Made by a program: the position numbers and the translations under genes
Shown here: positions 5,492 to 5,497 of the stretch, in pieces
Layout: every line of letters starts with the position of its first letter
How positions within the stretch are numbered: the first letter of the stretch is position 1
The notes under the pieces: generated by a model
Database searches by the model: none
What the model saw: only the letters and a program-made list of their open reading frames with translations
Told to the model about the DNA's origin: nothing
NCBI GenBank assembly: GCA_019416265.1
Contig: DXXQ01000023.1
Coordinates: 1-5,497 of the forward strand
DNA: 5,497 bases
Direction: 5' to 3'
Origin: Clostridiales bacterium
GTDB taxonomy: Bacteria; Bacillota; Clostridia; Lachnospirales; Lachnospiraceae

Positions 5492-5497
5492 GATGAC

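Noticed and set aside
5486..5497. CIRCE/HrcA operator or groES at the right edge
   Set aside because: Only six bases lie upstream of the groEL start, so neither can be seen in this window.
1..5497. Mobile element, CRISPR array, tRNA or phage content
   Set aside because: No transposase-like protein, terminal inverted repeats, spaced repeats or cloverleaf-like sequence was seen; the window is filled by housekeeping genes.

Overview
The window looks like chromosomal core sequence from a Gram-positive anaerobe of the Clostridia, most likely Lachnospiraceae. This rests on the protein flavour (GroEL, GuaB), strong AGGAGG-type ribosome binding sites, housekeeping-type promoters and a purine pathway that uses a PurO-type IMP cyclohydrolase. 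Placement to genus is not possible from reading alone. Every gene lies on the minus strand, so the window is best read from right to left.

Right to left the layout is: groEL (5491-3869, complete; any groES and stress operator would lie just outside the window). Next comes a terminator hairpin (3827-3793) with a candidate promoter laid over it. A 168-residue two-helix membrane protein of unknown function follows (3746-3240). A strong promoter, whose -35 box overlaps that gene's stop codon, drives guaB (3143-1686, IMP dehydrogenase). A 13-base gap then leads into a second promoter and a structured leader. The leader holds a 10-bp hairpin, a ZTP (pfl) riboswitch aptamer (1592-1521) and an intrinsic terminator (1530-1489) that shares bases with the aptamer. 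This leader precedes purO (1444-731, IMP cyclohydrolase), and 21 bases later comes a stand-alone AICAR transformylase (709 to the left edge, 3' end missing).

The left half makes a coherent purine unit. The transformylase turns AICAR into FAICAR using 10-formyl-tetrahydrofolate, PurO closes FAICAR to IMP, and GuaB oxidises IMP to XMP on the guanine branch. ZMP/ZTP accumulates when 10-formyl-tetrahydrofolate runs short, so a ZTP-sensing switch ahead of purO and the transformylase places the sensor on the genes that clear the signal.

There is no sign of mobile elements, CRISPR arrays, tRNA or rRNA genes or phage genes. I do not see a previously undescribed system. The most interesting material is the riboswitch leader and its relation to the guaB transcript, followed by the uncharacterised membrane protein.
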